64,000 nt of DNA from NCBI GenBank assembly GCA_016795465.1, contig JAEUHK010000031.1, positions 23,188-87,187 of the forward strand, given 5' to 3'. The notes under the pieces are model-generated. The model made no database searches. It worked only from the letters and a program-made list of their open reading frames with translations, and had not been told where the DNA came from. Made by a program: the position numbers and the translations under genes. Of this stretch, positions 16,707 through 25,831 are shown piece by piece; the first letter of the stretch is position 1, and each line of letters begins with the position of its first letter. The DNA comes from Verrucomicrobiaceae bacterium. GTDB taxonomy: Bacteria > Verrucomicrobiota > Verrucomicrobiia > Verrucomicrobiales > Verrucomicrobiaceae.

Positions 16707-17644
16707 AACTCCCCGTCCTACCTCTCATCGCGCTCTTTTCCCTCGGCTGGGCCGTGACCTCGGTCATCAGCAAGCTGCCGCAGGAAACCGTCACCGCCCC
16801 GCCTGCGCCACCCCCACGCTCTGCTTATGCCGACACCGTTGCCGCGGTAGGTTTGATCGAACCTTCGAGCGAGCTCATCACGCTGGGCAGCCATCGCAGC
16901 GGCGTCGTTGAGCAGACGCATGTCAAGGCCGGCCAGCAGGTGAAAAAGGGCGACACGCTCGTGACGCTCGACACGCGACAACTTCGCGCCGAACTCGCCG
17001 TCGCGAAGGCGCAGGTAAACGAGGCGCAGGCCGCGCTCGCCGTTTCACAGGCCGAGGAAGCGCAGGCGCGGCGGAATGTCGAATTCGCCCGCAGCCTCAC
17101 CGATGCCCGAGCCATGTCCGATGAGGAACGCACGCAGCGCGAGCTCACCCTCGGCACCGCTCAAGCGAAGGTGAAAGCCAACGAAGCCGCCATTCAGCGA
17201 GCCCGCGCACAGATCGACGTGATCGAAACCGAGATCGCCCGGAGCGTCATCACCGCACCGCGAGACGCTACCGTGCTCCAGATGAAGGTTCGCGAGGGCG
17301 AATACATCGCCGCCACGCCCTCAGAGACCCCTTGGCTCGTGCTCGGCGACTTGAGCGAGCTGCACGTCCGCGCTGATGTGGACGAATACGAGGCCTGGAA
17401 GGTGCGGCCCGGATCGCAAGCCACCGCGCAGGTGCGTGGCAACCCCGCCCTGGCCGCGCAGCTCGAATTCGTGCGCTTTGAACCGCTCGTCATTCCGAAA
17501 AAATCCCTCACCGGCGATGCCACCGAGCGTGTGGACACCCGCGTGCTTCAAGTGATCTATCGTTTGCAGAATCCCGTGCCCGCCGCTCTCTTCGCCGGGC
17601 AGCAGATGGATGTATTCATCGCCACCCAGGACGCCCAGCCATGA
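16703..17644 (+). CDS. HlyD/DevB family membrane fusion protein
   Basis: 313 residues. An N-terminal membrane anchor or signal (LPLIALFSLGWAVTSVISKL) is followed by a biotinyl-lipoyl-like half (AAVGLIEPSSELITLGSHRSGVV), a coiled-coil hairpin at about residues 75-170, the second lipoyl half (ITAPRDATVLQMKVREGEY) and a beta barrel. This is the periplasmic adaptor linking the ABC permease to the outer-membrane channel. It overlaps the genes on both sides by four bases, so the four genes form a tightly coupled operon. Confidence 0.93.
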   Translation: MKLPVLPLIALFSLGWAVTSVISKLPQETVTAPPAPPPRSAYADTVAAVGLIEPSSELITLGSHRSGVVEQTHVKAGQQVKKGDTLVTLDTRQLRAELAVAKAQVNEAQAALAVSQAEEAQARRNVEFARSLTDARAMSDEERTQRELTLGTAQAKVKANEAAIQRARAQIDVIETEIARSVITAPRDATVLQMKVREGEYIAATPSETPWLVLGDLSELHVRADVDEYEAWKVRPGSQATAQVRGNPALAAQLEFVRFEPLVIPKKSLTGDATERVDTRVLQVIYRLQNPVPAALFAGQQMDVFIATQDAQP

Positions 17645-19044
17645 CCTCAAAAACCTTTCTCTGCCTTCCCGCCCTGCTGCTCGCCTCCTGTTCAGTGGGA
17701 CCGAATTTTGCCCTTCCGGACCTCGCCTTGCCCGCGAAATGGAAAAACGGCAAAACGGCAAGCGTGAGCGATCTGCCGATGCCGGGCGAATGGTGGCGCT
17801 TGTATGGCTCCTCGGACCTGAACCGTCTGGTCGATCAGGCGATGAGCAGCAATCAAGACCTGCGTGGTGCTCTGGCTCGCGTGGAGACGGCGCGGGCGCT
17901 GATCGGCGTGCAGGCCTCCGAATGGTTTCCACAGCTCAGCTTCAAGGATGCGATGCAGTATGAGCGGCTCTCGGCCACGTCTTTCGGTGCCAATCTGCCG
18001 CCCGGCATCCAGCTTCCGTCGATCCAGCGTCGTCGTTTTCAGAACCTCTTCGAGTTTGGCTGGGAACTGGACCTTTGGGGCCGTGTGAGACGCGGCGTGG
18101 AGGGCGCGAAGGCCAGCGAGGCCGCCGCCGCTGAAACGCTCGCGGCCCAGCGACTGAGCCTCGCGGCGGAAGTGGCGCGTCTTTACTTCCTCGCGCACTC
18201 GATGGACAAGCAGATCAGTGTCGTGAACGAGACGCTCGACTGGCGTCAGGAGGCCGTGAAGCTGCAAGAATCACGTTTCAAAGGTGGGCTCGCGAATGAG
18301 ATGGATGTCTCGCGAGCCAAAACGGAACTGGAACTCGCCCGCAACGATCTCGCCTCGCTCGAGCGTCAGCGTGGCAATGCGGAAAACGCGCTCGCAGTGA
18401 TCTGCGGACAGATTCCGAGCACGTTCAAGCTTTCGCGGAATGCCGCGCTGCCCTCACCACCACGCGTGCCGGGTGGGTTGCCCTCCACGCTGCTGCAGCG
18501 CCGGCCGGACATCCGTGCCGCCGAGCAAAAGATGCGTGAGGCGAATGCACAGATCGGCGTGGCAAAGGCCTCGTTCTTCCCGGCCTTCAAAATCGGCGGC
18601 ACCGGCGGTCTCGAAAGCATCGGCACGGTGGACTTTTACGATGCGAAGAGCCGCACACTCACCATCGGGCCGAGCATGACGCTGCCGATTTTCCAAGGTG
18701 GTCGGCTCAAGGCCAACCTCGCCGCGAGCAAGGCACGCTACGAGGAAAGCCTCGCTGCTTACCGCCAGAGCATTCTGACGGCCATCCGGGAGGTCGAGGA
18801 CAGCATGCTGGACTCACAAGGCTATTCGCAGCAGTCCGCCGCGCTCAATGAAGCCATCAAGGCGGCGCAGGAGACGCAGCGTCTCGCCGAGCTGCGCTAT
18901 CAAAAAGGCCTCGCGAGCTACTTTGAGGTCGTCGACGCCAATCGCACGGTTTTGAACGCTAAACTGCTCGCCGCTCAAATCGACGGCCAGCGGCTTGTGG
19001 CGAGCGTGGCCATGCTGAAGGCACTCGGAGGCGGTTGGAAGTAG
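17641..19044 (+). CDS. Outer-membrane efflux lipoprotein, NodT/OprM type
   Basis: 467 residues with a lipoprotein signal (LPALLLASCSVGPNF, lipidated Cys near residue 17). It contains the two OEP repeats typical of the TolC superfamily (NQDLRGALARVETARALIGV near residue 72; QRRPDIRAAEQKMREANAQIGVAKASFFP near 285). The conserved LPIFQGGRLKANLAASKARYEE and the final LRYQKGLASYFEVVDANRTVLNAKL are present. It provides the outer-membrane exit duct for the exporter encoded upstream. The length is usual for the family. Confidence 0.95.
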   Translation: MTSKTFLCLPALLLASCSVGPNFALPDLALPAKWKNGKTASVSDLPMPGEWWRLYGSSDLNRLVDQAMSSNQDLRGALARVETARALIGVQASEWFPQLSFKDAMQYERLSATSFGANLPPGIQLPSIQRRRFQNLFEFGWELDLWGRVRRGVEGAKASEAAAAETLAAQRLSLAAEVARLYFLAHSMDKQISVVNETLDWRQEAVKLQESRFKGGLANEMDVSRAKTELELARNDLASLERQRGNAENALAVICGQIPSTFKLSRNAALPSPPRVPGGLPSTLLQRRPDIRAAEQKMREANAQIGVAKASFFPAFKIGGTGGLESIGTVDFYDAKSRTLTIGPSMTLPIFQGGRLKANLAASKARYEESLAAYRQSILTAIREVEDSMLDSQGYSQQSAALNEAIKAAQETQRLAELRYQKGLASYFEVVDANRTVLNAKLLAAQIDGQRLVASVAMLKALGGGWK

Positions 19045-19048
19045 TCTC

Positions 19049-20152
19049 ATGAAAGTGGGCGATCAGGCTTACCGCACTGTTTGGATGCCGCAGGAGGGCA
19101 TCGTGAGCATCATCGACCAGCGGAAGCTGCCGTGGGCGTTTGAGTGTCTCGATTTGAAAAGCAGCGCGGAGGTCGCGGAGGCGATCCGAGACATGGCGGT
19201 GCGTGGCGCGGGATGCATCGGCGCGACGGCGGGCTACGGCATGGCTCTCGCGGCACGTGAAGCGGAGTCGTTGGAGAGGCTGGAAGTGTTCGCGGCGCAT
19301 CTCATCGCCACGCGACCAACGGCGGTGAATCTGGCGTGGGCGGTGAACCGGCAGTTGAAGTTGTTGAAGGCTCTTCCGCGTGAAGCGTGGGCTTCAGCGG
19401 CGAAAGTCGAAGCAGCAAAGATCGCCGATGAAGATGCGGCGGCTTGCGAGCAGATCGGTCAGCATGGCCTGGTGCTGCTGAGCGAGATTTCGAGACGCAA
19501 GGCGGATGGCGTGGTGAATGTGCTCACGCATTGCAACGCAGGCTGGCTGGCGTTTGTGGATCATGGCTCGGCCACGGCGCCGGTTTATGCAGCGATGGCG
19601 GCAGGCTTGAAGGTGCATGTGTGGGTGGATGAAACGCGGCCGCGCAGTCAAGGCGCACGGCTGACGGCTTGGGAACTCGCGCAGGCGGGTGTTCCGCACA
19701 CGGTGATTCCGGACAACACGGGCGGTCATCTCATGCAGCATGGTCTCGTGGACATCGTAATCACCGGCGCGGATCGCGTCACGCGGCGTGGTGATGCGGC
19801 GAACAAGATCGGCACCTACCTGAAGGCGCTGGCAGCGCGGGACAATGGCGTGCCGTTTTATGTGGCGCTGCCTTCCTCGACCTTTGATTGGAGCATCACG
19901 GATGGCGTGGCGGAGATCGAGATCGAGCAGCGAAGTGCCGCGGAGGTATCGTGGGTGGATGGACCGGACGCGGAAGGCATTCTGCGAAACGTGCGCATCA
20001 CGCCGGAAGGATCGCCGGTGGCGAATTACGGCTTTGATGTCACGCCTTCACGCTTGGTGACCGGCTTGATCACTGAACGCGGCGTGTTTCCGGCGGAGGA
20101 AGCGGCGTTGGTGGTCGCGTTCAGCGACGTCGCACAGCCTTGCGGGCGGTGA
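19049..20152 (+). CDS. mtnA: Methylthioribose-1-phosphate isomerase
   Basis: 367 residues. It isomerises 5-methylthioribose 1-phosphate to methylthioribulose 1-phosphate in the methionine salvage pathway; cytoplasmic. The family motifs are intact: MAVRGAGCIGATAGYG (substrate-binding Arg 52), LTHCNAG with the catalytic Cys 162, DETRPRSQGARLTAWEL, and VITGADRVTRRGDAANKIGTY with catalytic Asp 242. It starts five bases after the efflux operon's last stop, so it may be read through from it, though no functional link is known. No other methionine-salvage genes are nearby. Its last 32 bases overlap the end of the convergent gene. Confidence 0.95.
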   Translation: MKVGDQAYRTVWMPQEGIVSIIDQRKLPWAFECLDLKSSAEVAEAIRDMAVRGAGCIGATAGYGMALAAREAESLERLEVFAAHLIATRPTAVNLAWAVNRQLKLLKALPREAWASAAKVEAAKIADEDAAACEQIGQHGLVLLSEISRRKADGVVNVLTHCNAGWLAFVDHGSATAPVYAAMAAGLKVHVWVDETRPRSQGARLTAWELAQAGVPHTVIPDNTGGHLMQHGLVDIVITGADRVTRRGDAANKIGTYLKALAARDNGVPFYVALPSSTFDWSITDGVAEIEIEQRSAAEVSWVDGPDAEGILRNVRITPEGSPVANYGFDVTPSRLVTGLITERGVFPAEEAALVVAFSDVAQPCGR

Positions 20153-20714
20153 CGCGGGCTTTGACCTTGCGAGCACGCGGGATGACGGGCGTGGCGGCGG
20201 GCTTCGCCTCGCCGGCAGAGGCGGCTTCGCGGAGCTGGCGCAGTTCTTTTTCGACCTCGGCGAGGCGGCGTGAGGTGGCTTCGAGCTTCCGCACGACTAG
20301 TCGCGCGACGAATTCGTAGAGCGAGGCGTGGAAATCGGGGTCTTCCTCACGCGGATGGATGTCCTGGAGGAACTTCTGGTCCACGGCGAGGCACACGGAC
20401 TTCGTGGAGGCGATGACGGAGGCGAGACGTTTGTCCTGATTGACGAGAGCGAGCTCGCCAAAGACCTCGCCAGCACGGCTGATGGCGGCGACGCGTTTGT
20501 CACCCACGCGGACCTCGAGCTCGCCGCTGAGGAGGATGTAGATGCGGGAATCGATGCTGCCTTCCTTGATGATGACATCGCCGGGCTCGCACTGGAGGAG
20601 GCTGGAGGAGTTCAGCACCTCGTCGAGCTGCTCCTCGTTGAAGCTGGCCAAGGCGGGCACGGTCTTGACCGGCGATCCCTGCTTGGAGTCATGGATGTAA
20701 GCGAATTCTTTCAT
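20121..20714 (-). CDS. Cyclic nucleotide-binding domain protein
   Basis: 197 residues. The start at 20714 gives a compact protein (MKEFAYIHDSKQGSPVKTV); the longer upstream frame is not supported. A cyclic nucleotide-binding fold covers about residues 20-140 (CEPGDVIIKEGSIDSRIYILLSGELEVRVGDKRVA, then the phosphate-binding-cassette region GEVFGELALVNQDKRLASVIA). The tail is an amphipathic helix followed by a basic Ala/Lys/Arg-rich end. There is no DNA-binding domain, so it is a sensor or scaffold rather than a CRP-type regulator. It converges on mtnA with a 32-base overlap of coding ends. Confidence 0.85.
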   Translation of the reverse strand: MKEFAYIHDSKQGSPVKTVPALASFNEEQLDEVLNSSSLLQCEPGDVIIKEGSIDSRIYILLSGELEVRVGDKRVAAISRAGEVFGELALVNQDKRLASVIASTKSVCLAVDQKFLQDIHPREEDPDFHASLYEFVARLVVRKLEATSRRLAEVEKELRQLREAASAGEAKPAATPVIPRARKVKARVTARKAVRRR

Positions 20715-20766
20715 TTCTGCGGTGATTCTGTCAGGGTCGGGTGAGAGCCGACAAGAGAAAACTGTT

Positions 20767-21702
20767 TCATTTTGTGGTGCTGCGCATGGCAGCGTCATAA
20801 GCGGGCCAGAAAGCGGCGGGAGGCTGCAAATCCTTGCTGCCTTCGTCGAAGCGGGTGCCGATTTCTTGCAAGGGCAACTCGCGTGCCACTTCGATGCCCT
20901 CAATGATGTTCGCGGGTGTGAAAACGAGTCGCGTGAGCTGCATGCCTTTGAGCGGTGACAGATCCGTCACGGGTGTTTCGGCGATGTGGAGTCGCTGCAA
21001 AGCGGTGCCGGCAAGTGGCGCGAGGTTCTTCACCTTGGTGCGATGCAGCGTGACGGAGACGAGCGGCACCGTTTTGAGAGCGGAGATGTCTTCAACGGGG
21101 CATCCGGTGAGCCAGAGCATCTGGATGGGGCTCTTCGCGATGCCGGAGATATCGCCGATGGGGCACTCGACGGCATTGAGCTCGACGAGCGGCATGCCTT
21201 CGAGGGCGCTGAGATCCCGCACGGGTGTGCGGGAGAGGTAGAGCTTCTCCAACGGCATGCCGCGGATGGGCGAGAGATCCTGCACCTGCGTGTCTTCGAG
21301 GTAGAGCTCGACGAGTTTTTTGCCCTGAAGCGGCTTCAGATCGGTGATGGGCGTCTCGCTGAGGTCGAGGGCCAGCGGCTCGATGTGCTGCAAAAACTTC
21401 ACGTTGGTGATTTTTGCCCCGCGGAGGCTCAGCGCGATCACTTTGCCCTCCTGGATGTTGAACTCGCCATTCCCTTCGTAGCCCTGGTTGTGATACTTCA
21501 CCTCGGTGTGCATCATCTCGGGCGTCCAATAGACCTTCTTCGGCTCGTCTTTCGCCGGTGCTGCAGGAGCAGGTGCGGGAGCTGCGGCGGGTTTTTCAGC
21601 CGCCGGTGCGGGGGCGGCGGCCTGCGATGGCTTGGCCTTGTCGCCGCAAGAGGTCAAAAGGCTGGCGACGATCGTGAAGAGAAGAGCGTGGTTGGTTTTC
21701 AC
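20767..21702 (-). CDS. LRR-like lipoprotein
   Basis: 311 residues. The lipobox is LLTSC with the lipidated Cys at residue 19, followed by a long Ala/Pro linker (residues ~25-52). The body is a run of about eight leucine-rich-repeat-like units of 20-23 residues (e.g. LVELYLEDTQVQDLSPIRGM, LEKLYLSRTPVRDLSALEGM, LVELNAVECPIGDISGIAKS). These would form a short beta solenoid displayed in the periplasm or at the surface, likely a protein-binding scaffold. It lies 52 bases upstream (in reading direction) of the cyclic nucleotide-binding gene, on the same strand. Confidence 0.8.
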   Translation of the reverse strand: MKTNHALLFTIVASLLTSCGDKAKPSQAAAPAPAAEKPAAAPAPAPAAPAKDEPKKVYWTPEMMHTEVKYHNQGYEGNGEFNIQEGKVIALSLRGAKITNVKFLQHIEPLALDLSETPITDLKPLQGKKLVELYLEDTQVQDLSPIRGMPLEKLYLSRTPVRDLSALEGMPLVELNAVECPIGDISGIAKSPIQMLWLTGCPVEDISALKTVPLVSVTLHRTKVKNLAPLAGTALQRLHIAETPVTDLSPLKGMQLTRLVFTPANIIEGIEVARELPLQEIGTRFDEGSKDLQPPAAFWPAYDAAMRSTTK

Positions 21703-21760
21703 GCTCTCGGGGATGCCGGGAAATCACGCCGCGTGCAAGGACGAAATCATTCCGCTGGCC

Positions 21761-22498
21761 TCAAACCGCGTCTTCACCGGCCAGGCGTTGCTTCTTGATG
21801 AAACGAAACACCAGCCACGCGGCCACATTGATCACCGCCATGGCCGCGAGGAGCTGTGTCATCGTCGTGGTGATGCTCTCCTTCCCCAAGCCGCTGCCGA
21901 CGAGGCTGAACGCGATGTTCAGCGGCAGATAACCGAGCGCCGTGCCGAGCAGGAAACGCGAGTGACGCACGGGCGTCATGCCGATGAGCACGTTCAGCAC
22001 GATGCCGGGCACCATGAACTGCCGCGCCCAGAAGACACGCATGACGGAGGGCTTCTTCAGCATCTTCTTCAGCCACGGCCACTTCTCCGCACGCGACTCC
22101 GCGGCACGGCGGAAGCCATGACGTGAGAGGATGAAGGCACCGTAAGATCCCAGCGTGGAGCCCACGAGCGAAAGAAGGAGCCCTTCACCAAAGCCAAAGA
22201 TGAGCCCGGCGGCCGAGCAGAACGCGAGACGCGGCACCCCCATCATCACCGCGCCGGCGGTGACGAGCATGAAGACGGCATGCGCCATCCAGCCGAACTC
22301 GCGCACGAAGCCCTTCCACGATTGCACATTCGTGATCCAGGCCTTCATCGGCGTGAAGTGCGCCAGCGCCATGAAGGCGGCCACGATGAGCACGGCCGTG
22401 AGCACCTGGCGTGTCTCCTTGCCAAGCGCACGCGACGTCTCCTGCTCGACCTCGTTGGCGATCAGGAGCTCGTCCTGCTGGTCAGACGGCCCGCTCAT
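21761..22498 (-). CDS. VTT/TVP38 (DedA-like) membrane protein
   Basis: 245 residues. The start at 22498 is set by an ATGA overlap with the preceding gene's stop. An N-terminal cytoplasmic stretch is followed by about five membrane segments with the VTT (SNARE-associated Golgi) core: MGVPRLAFCSAAGLIFGFGEGLLLSLVGSTLGSYGAF, and ARQFMVPGIVLNVLIGMTPVRHSRFLLGTALGYLPLNIAFSLVG. Family members act in lipid flipping or membrane homeostasis. It is translationally coupled to the PQQ-propeller gene. The specific substrate is unknown. Confidence 0.85.
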   Translation of the reverse strand: MSGPSDQQDELLIANEVEQETSRALGKETRQVLTAVLIVAAFMALAHFTPMKAWITNVQSWKGFVREFGWMAHAVFMLVTAGAVMMGVPRLAFCSAAGLIFGFGEGLLLSLVGSTLGSYGAFILSRHGFRRAAESRAEKWPWLKKMLKKPSVMRVFWARQFMVPGIVLNVLIGMTPVRHSRFLLGTALGYLPLNIAFSLVGSGLGKESITTTMTQLLAAMAVINVAAWLVFRFIKKQRLAGEDAV

Positions 22499-23661
22499 TG
22501 CAGTTTCCAAAGCTTCGCATCGCTGCGCACATAGATCGCGCCGCCGGAGATGGCGGGCGTGGTGAGCACGGTCTCCTTGAGTTCGATCTCCTGCGTCACT
22601 TTGCCCTCGGGAGCATCGGGATCGATGGTTTGGAAAATGCCGCGCTCATTGACGATGTGGATGCGTTTGCCCGCAGCCACCGGCGAGCCACTGAATGGGC
22701 CTTTGAGCCGCAGCTTCCACGCTTCATCGCCGTTTTTGGTGCTCGCCTTGATCAGCACACCCGCACCGTTCACGACATAAAGGTTTTCGCCGAGCACCAG
22801 TGGGCTCGCCGTGCCGGGATTGAGCTTCTCATTGCGCCAAAGCTGCGTCACCGAGCCTTTCTCGGGCGCCAGCGCGGTGATGCCTTTCGACACGGCGTAG
22901 ATCAAATCGCCGCTCACGACGCTCGATGGGATCGTGCTGGCACCGTCTTCGTAATTCCACACCGTTTTGCCCGTGTCCGCATCGACACCGAGGATGCCTT
23001 TGCTGGACTGCAACGCGGCCACGCCCTTCAGCAGCGTGGCACTGGTCCAGTTCGCGGCCTTCGGACGTTCCAGCTTCCACTTGTTCACGCCCGTGGCGAC
23101 ATCGAGACCGGCGGCGAAGGACTCCGCGTCGTTCTCGCTCTGCACCACGAGCGTCTTGCCGATCACCACGGGCGATTGCGACATGCCGAGGCTGTTGCTC
23201 GCGTTCGGATAGTCAAAGGTCAGGCCGCGCAGCCAGAGCAGGTTGCCATCGAGATCGAAGGCGAAGAGGTCGTTCGATGAAAACAGCGCGAAGACACGCT
23301 CGCCATCGCTGCACGGTGTGTTCGCCGCCACGCAGGTCTTCGTGTGCGACATGGTGCGGCCCGTGGCACGCATCGCACGCTCCCAGCGCTTCGAGCCGTC
23401 CTTCGCGTTGAAGCAAAACACATGCAGCGTCTCCTGACCGGGGCCGCTGGAGCATGTCACGAACACTTTATCTCCCACCACGATCGGTGCCGAGAGCCCG
23501 CGTCCCGGCAAATCGGCCGTCCACGCAATTTTGAGCTCATCCGCCGGAGCCTTCGCCTCGGTGGAAACCGCCGCCGCGTTCGGTCCGCGGAACTGGAGCC
23601 AGTCGGCGAAGGCGATGGAGGAAAGGGAGAGGCCAAAAGCCAAAACAAGAGTCGTCTTCAT
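22495..23661 (-). CDS. Secreted PQQ-binding-like beta-propeller protein
   Basis: 388 residues from the ATG at 23661, which starts a clear signal peptide (MKTTLVLAFGLSLSSIAFADWLQFRGPN). The mature protein has repeated PQQ/WD-like blades (LHVFCFNAKDGSKRWERAM, LFAFDLDGNLLWLRGL, ASFAAGLDVATGVNKWKLE-type, GILGVDADTGKTVWNYEDGAS, LIKASTKNGDEAWKLRLKG). No catalytic residues of quinoprotein dehydrogenases are evident. Such proteins starting DWLQFRGPN are numerous in Planctomycetes and Verrucomicrobia. The stop overlaps the VTT gene start, so the two are coupled. Confidence 0.9.
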   Translation of the reverse strand: MKTTLVLAFGLSLSSIAFADWLQFRGPNAAAVSTEAKAPADELKIAWTADLPGRGLSAPIVVGDKVFVTCSSGPGQETLHVFCFNAKDGSKRWERAMRATGRTMSHTKTCVAANTPCSDGERVFALFSSNDLFAFDLDGNLLWLRGLTFDYPNASNSLGMSQSPVVIGKTLVVQSENDAESFAAGLDVATGVNKWKLERPKAANWTSATLLKGVAALQSSKGILGVDADTGKTVWNYEDGASTIPSSVVSGDLIYAVSKGITALAPEKGSVTQLWRNEKLNPGTASPLVLGENLYVVNGAGVLIKASTKNGDEAWKLRLKGPFSGSPVAAGKRIHIVNERGIFQTIDPDAPEGKVTQEIELKETVLTTPAISGGAIYVRSDAKLWKLQ

Positions 23662-23690
23662 GGTCTGCAGGGTTGGTTCGTTTGGATCTT

Positions 23691-24800
23691 TTAGTTCTTG
23701 GCCACGATCGCAGTGCCTGTGGCATCGCAGACGCGGAGCTGGAATTCCCACTCGACGGTCCACTGCTCGGTTTGCTCGTTCTGGCAGCACTTCACGAGCA
23801 GGGTGTTTTTGCCCTTCTTGAGCTGGCAGGGCAGTTTGTATTGGTCGAGCTTCGCACCGCGGTGGTATTCATCGCGGGCGAAGAGCAGCTCGCCATTCAG
23901 CCAGACCTTCCAGCCGTTTTTGCAGCCGATGCGGATCTCCGCGGGGCGGTCCTCGGCGCTGATGAAATCCGTGGCGGCATAGCCTGTGACGCTCTTCTCC
24001 ATGCCGAAGGGCTTGTTGAAGTCGATTTTGCCATACTCGTCCTTGCTGGTGAAATCGACCCACTTGGCCTCCTTGCCCTTGCCTTCGTAAACGGCGTCAA
24101 ATTTGAGCTCCTTCTCGGGTGGATAGACGGTATCAAAGCCGCCGCGGTCCGCGTTGCTGAAGGGCGCGATGAGCTTCCAGCTCATAAGAAAGCCGAAGTG
24201 CGTGGGGAGATCGACCTCCTGGCCGAGGTCACGCAGCTTCTTCGCGAGCGTTTTGATCTGGTCCTCGTCGCGGGCACCGTCGAGCCCTTTGCGATAGGCG
24301 AGCACGGCGGCGGTCTTCTCCTTAGCGTCGAGCGCCTTGTCGCCCGTCTCGATGAGCTTCGCCACGGGGTGACGACGCAGCTCGCTGCTCACGTCGTTGA
24401 TGAGCGTGGGCGTCAACATCTCCGCCAGCTTCGCATCGGCACGCTGGATGAGGTCAAAGGCCACCACGCGGGCGCCGGGGCTGTTGGTCGAGTCCTTCAA
24501 AAAGCTCACGAGAGCTTCGACCGGCATCTTTTTGGCCTTCAACGCCTCATCCGCGATCACGCCCACGGCCGCCCGCAACCAGTTCTCGGCGAGCGGATTG
24601 GCCCCGTTCATGCCTTTGAGCACTTCAGGCAGGTTCGAGGCATCCGCCTTCGTGATCTGCTGCCAGGCCTTGGACGCCTCTGCATTCCCCTGCCCTTCCT
24701 TTTGCACGCCCCGCAAGGCTTCGAGAGGCTTCGACAAATCCCCCGCCGCATGCAGCGACAGGCCGGTGGCGATAATAAAAAAGACGAGTGAGAGCTTCAT
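23691..24800 (-). CDS. Secreted protein, unknown function
   Basis: 369 residues. The ATG at 24800 begins a good signal peptide (MKLSLVFFIIATGLSLHAAG); further in-frame starts at 24815 and 24842 exist. The N-terminal ~200 residues are helical and HEAT/TPR-like (LTPTLINDVSSELRRHPVAKL). The C-terminal part has a sandwich that resembles the carbohydrate-binding-type modules of exported proteins in this phylum (FLMSWKLIAPFSN, YAATDFISAEDRPAEIRIGCKNGWKVWLNGELLF). It lies 29 bases upstream of the PQQ-propeller gene in reading direction and is probably in one transcript with it. Confidence 0.75.
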   Translation of the reverse strand: MKLSLVFFIIATGLSLHAAGDLSKPLEALRGVQKEGQGNAEASKAWQQITKADASNLPEVLKGMNGANPLAENWLRAAVGVIADEALKAKKMPVEALVSFLKDSTNSPGARVVAFDLIQRADAKLAEMLTPTLINDVSSELRRHPVAKLIETGDKALDAKEKTAAVLAYRKGLDGARDEDQIKTLAKKLRDLGQEVDLPTHFGFLMSWKLIAPFSNADRGGFDTVYPPEKELKFDAVYEGKGKEAKWVDFTSKDEYGKIDFNKPFGMEKSVTGYAATDFISAEDRPAEIRIGCKNGWKVWLNGELLFARDEYHRGAKLDQYKLPCQLKKGKNTLLVKCCQNEQTEQWTVEWEFQLRVCDATGTAIVAKN

Positions 24801-24938
24801 GAGTGATCGAATCATGCTTTCACACAGAAAGCGCCCCGCCAAGCGCGACTTTCATGGCCAGACGACGAAAGACACTTCCTTTGGCACTTCAACAGATCGC
24901 TCGTGCTTCAGTAGGGTAAAGCTACCAGAAGGAAGCCA

Positions 24939-25769
24939 TCAGGCTTTGCACTTAGCCGTAGTTGCATCAGATGTGATGAGTTTTCTGTAAATACCTCCAC
25001 CGATGAACTCGATGACTCCCATGTCTCTGAGTAGTTGGAGTTGCTGCCGGAGCTTTTCTCGAGGCGTCTTGTTGCGTGGAAAGGCTTGCCTTGCACACGG
25101 TAGGCCGTGCCTATAGATGCTTTGAAGATTAAAAGTGTCCTCGGTGATGTTTTGGACCACTGACATGGTTAGTTTTGTCCAACCCGGCAAGCCTTGTTGC
25201 AATTCACCCCAGCTTTTGTCAGAAACAGCTATCTCCACCAACTCATCAGGTCGAATAATAGTGGATACACGTTTGTCCGACATAGTCGCGCGCAAGGCGG
25301 ATACTGGTTGTTTTAGCGTCTCCAGAGACGACGTGCTCCACGACTGGGGGATAGCAAACGATCCAAACCCCGTTTCGGCCAAAGCCGCCAACTGTTCCAC
25401 CTCTTCAGTTCCGGTTATTTCGACTCCACATTCGAGATTCCGGTTCATCCCGGAAAAGGTAGCATTTGCAGAGGTGACTAAAGCCACACTTCTATCCACA
25501 ATGTAAACCTTGGCATGAAGCCTCGGCAGACTGCGAACATCTCCACCGATAGAAGCAAATCCAATCACCGCATCAAGATCTGAAGAATTCGCGGCAAAGA
25601 CAGCCAAGTCAGTTCTGGTGATAAGTTTCAGGCACACCTTTAATTTGATGCGCTTGACCTCGTCCAAAAATGCCCGCCCAACGAACGGACAAGCAACAAT
25701 CAATTCATTCCGGCAGCGACTGACGTGCTGGCGCAACCACTGGAATGTCGGAGTGGTGATAAAATGCAT
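24939..25769 (-). CDS. PLD-like domain protein with C-terminal wHTH-like region
   Basis: 276 residues, with no signal peptide. The N-terminal ~150 residues have the phospholipase-D fold used by nucleases such as NgoFVII-like enzymes: a single H-x-K motif (RLHAKVYIVDRSVALVTSANATFSGM) with the following Asn. The C-terminal ~70 residues (FPRNKTPREKLRQQLQLLRDMGVIEFIGGGIYRKL) look like the DNA-binding winged helix found at the end of several restriction enzymes. GC is visibly lower than in the neighbouring genes, suggesting transfer. A solitary restriction-like nuclease is the best guess. Its start lies within a hairpin at 25761-25801. Confidence 0.7.
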   Translation of the reverse strand: MHFITTPTFQWLRQHVSRCRNELIVACPFVGRAFLDEVKRIKLKVCLKLITRTDLAVFAANSSDLDAVIGFASIGGDVRSLPRLHAKVYIVDRSVALVTSANATFSGMNRNLECGVEITGTEEVEQLAALAETGFGSFAIPQSWSTSSLETLKQPVSALRATMSDKRVSTIIRPDELVEIAVSDKSWGELQQGLPGWTKLTMSVVQNITEDTFNLQSIYRHGLPCARQAFPRNKTPREKLRQQLQLLRDMGVIEFIGGGIYRKLITSDATTAKCKA

Positions 25770-25801
25770 GTGAGGATTCGTCGTTCACGAATCTGCATTT
25801 T
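25761..25801 (-). terminator. Hairpin after atpC, overlapping the next start
   Basis: Inner stem GATTCGT-CGTTC-ACGAATC (25775-25793), plus outer arms AAAATGCA (25761-25768) and TGCATTTT (25794-25801) with a 6-base bulge. Read on the minus strand it follows the last ATP synthase gene and ends in a T-rich arm, as a terminator would. The ATG of the PLD-like gene (25769) lies in it, so it could also mask that start. Confidence 0.5.
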
Positions 25802-25831
25802 CCAAACAGGACTTTCAGTACATCCCAAGAC

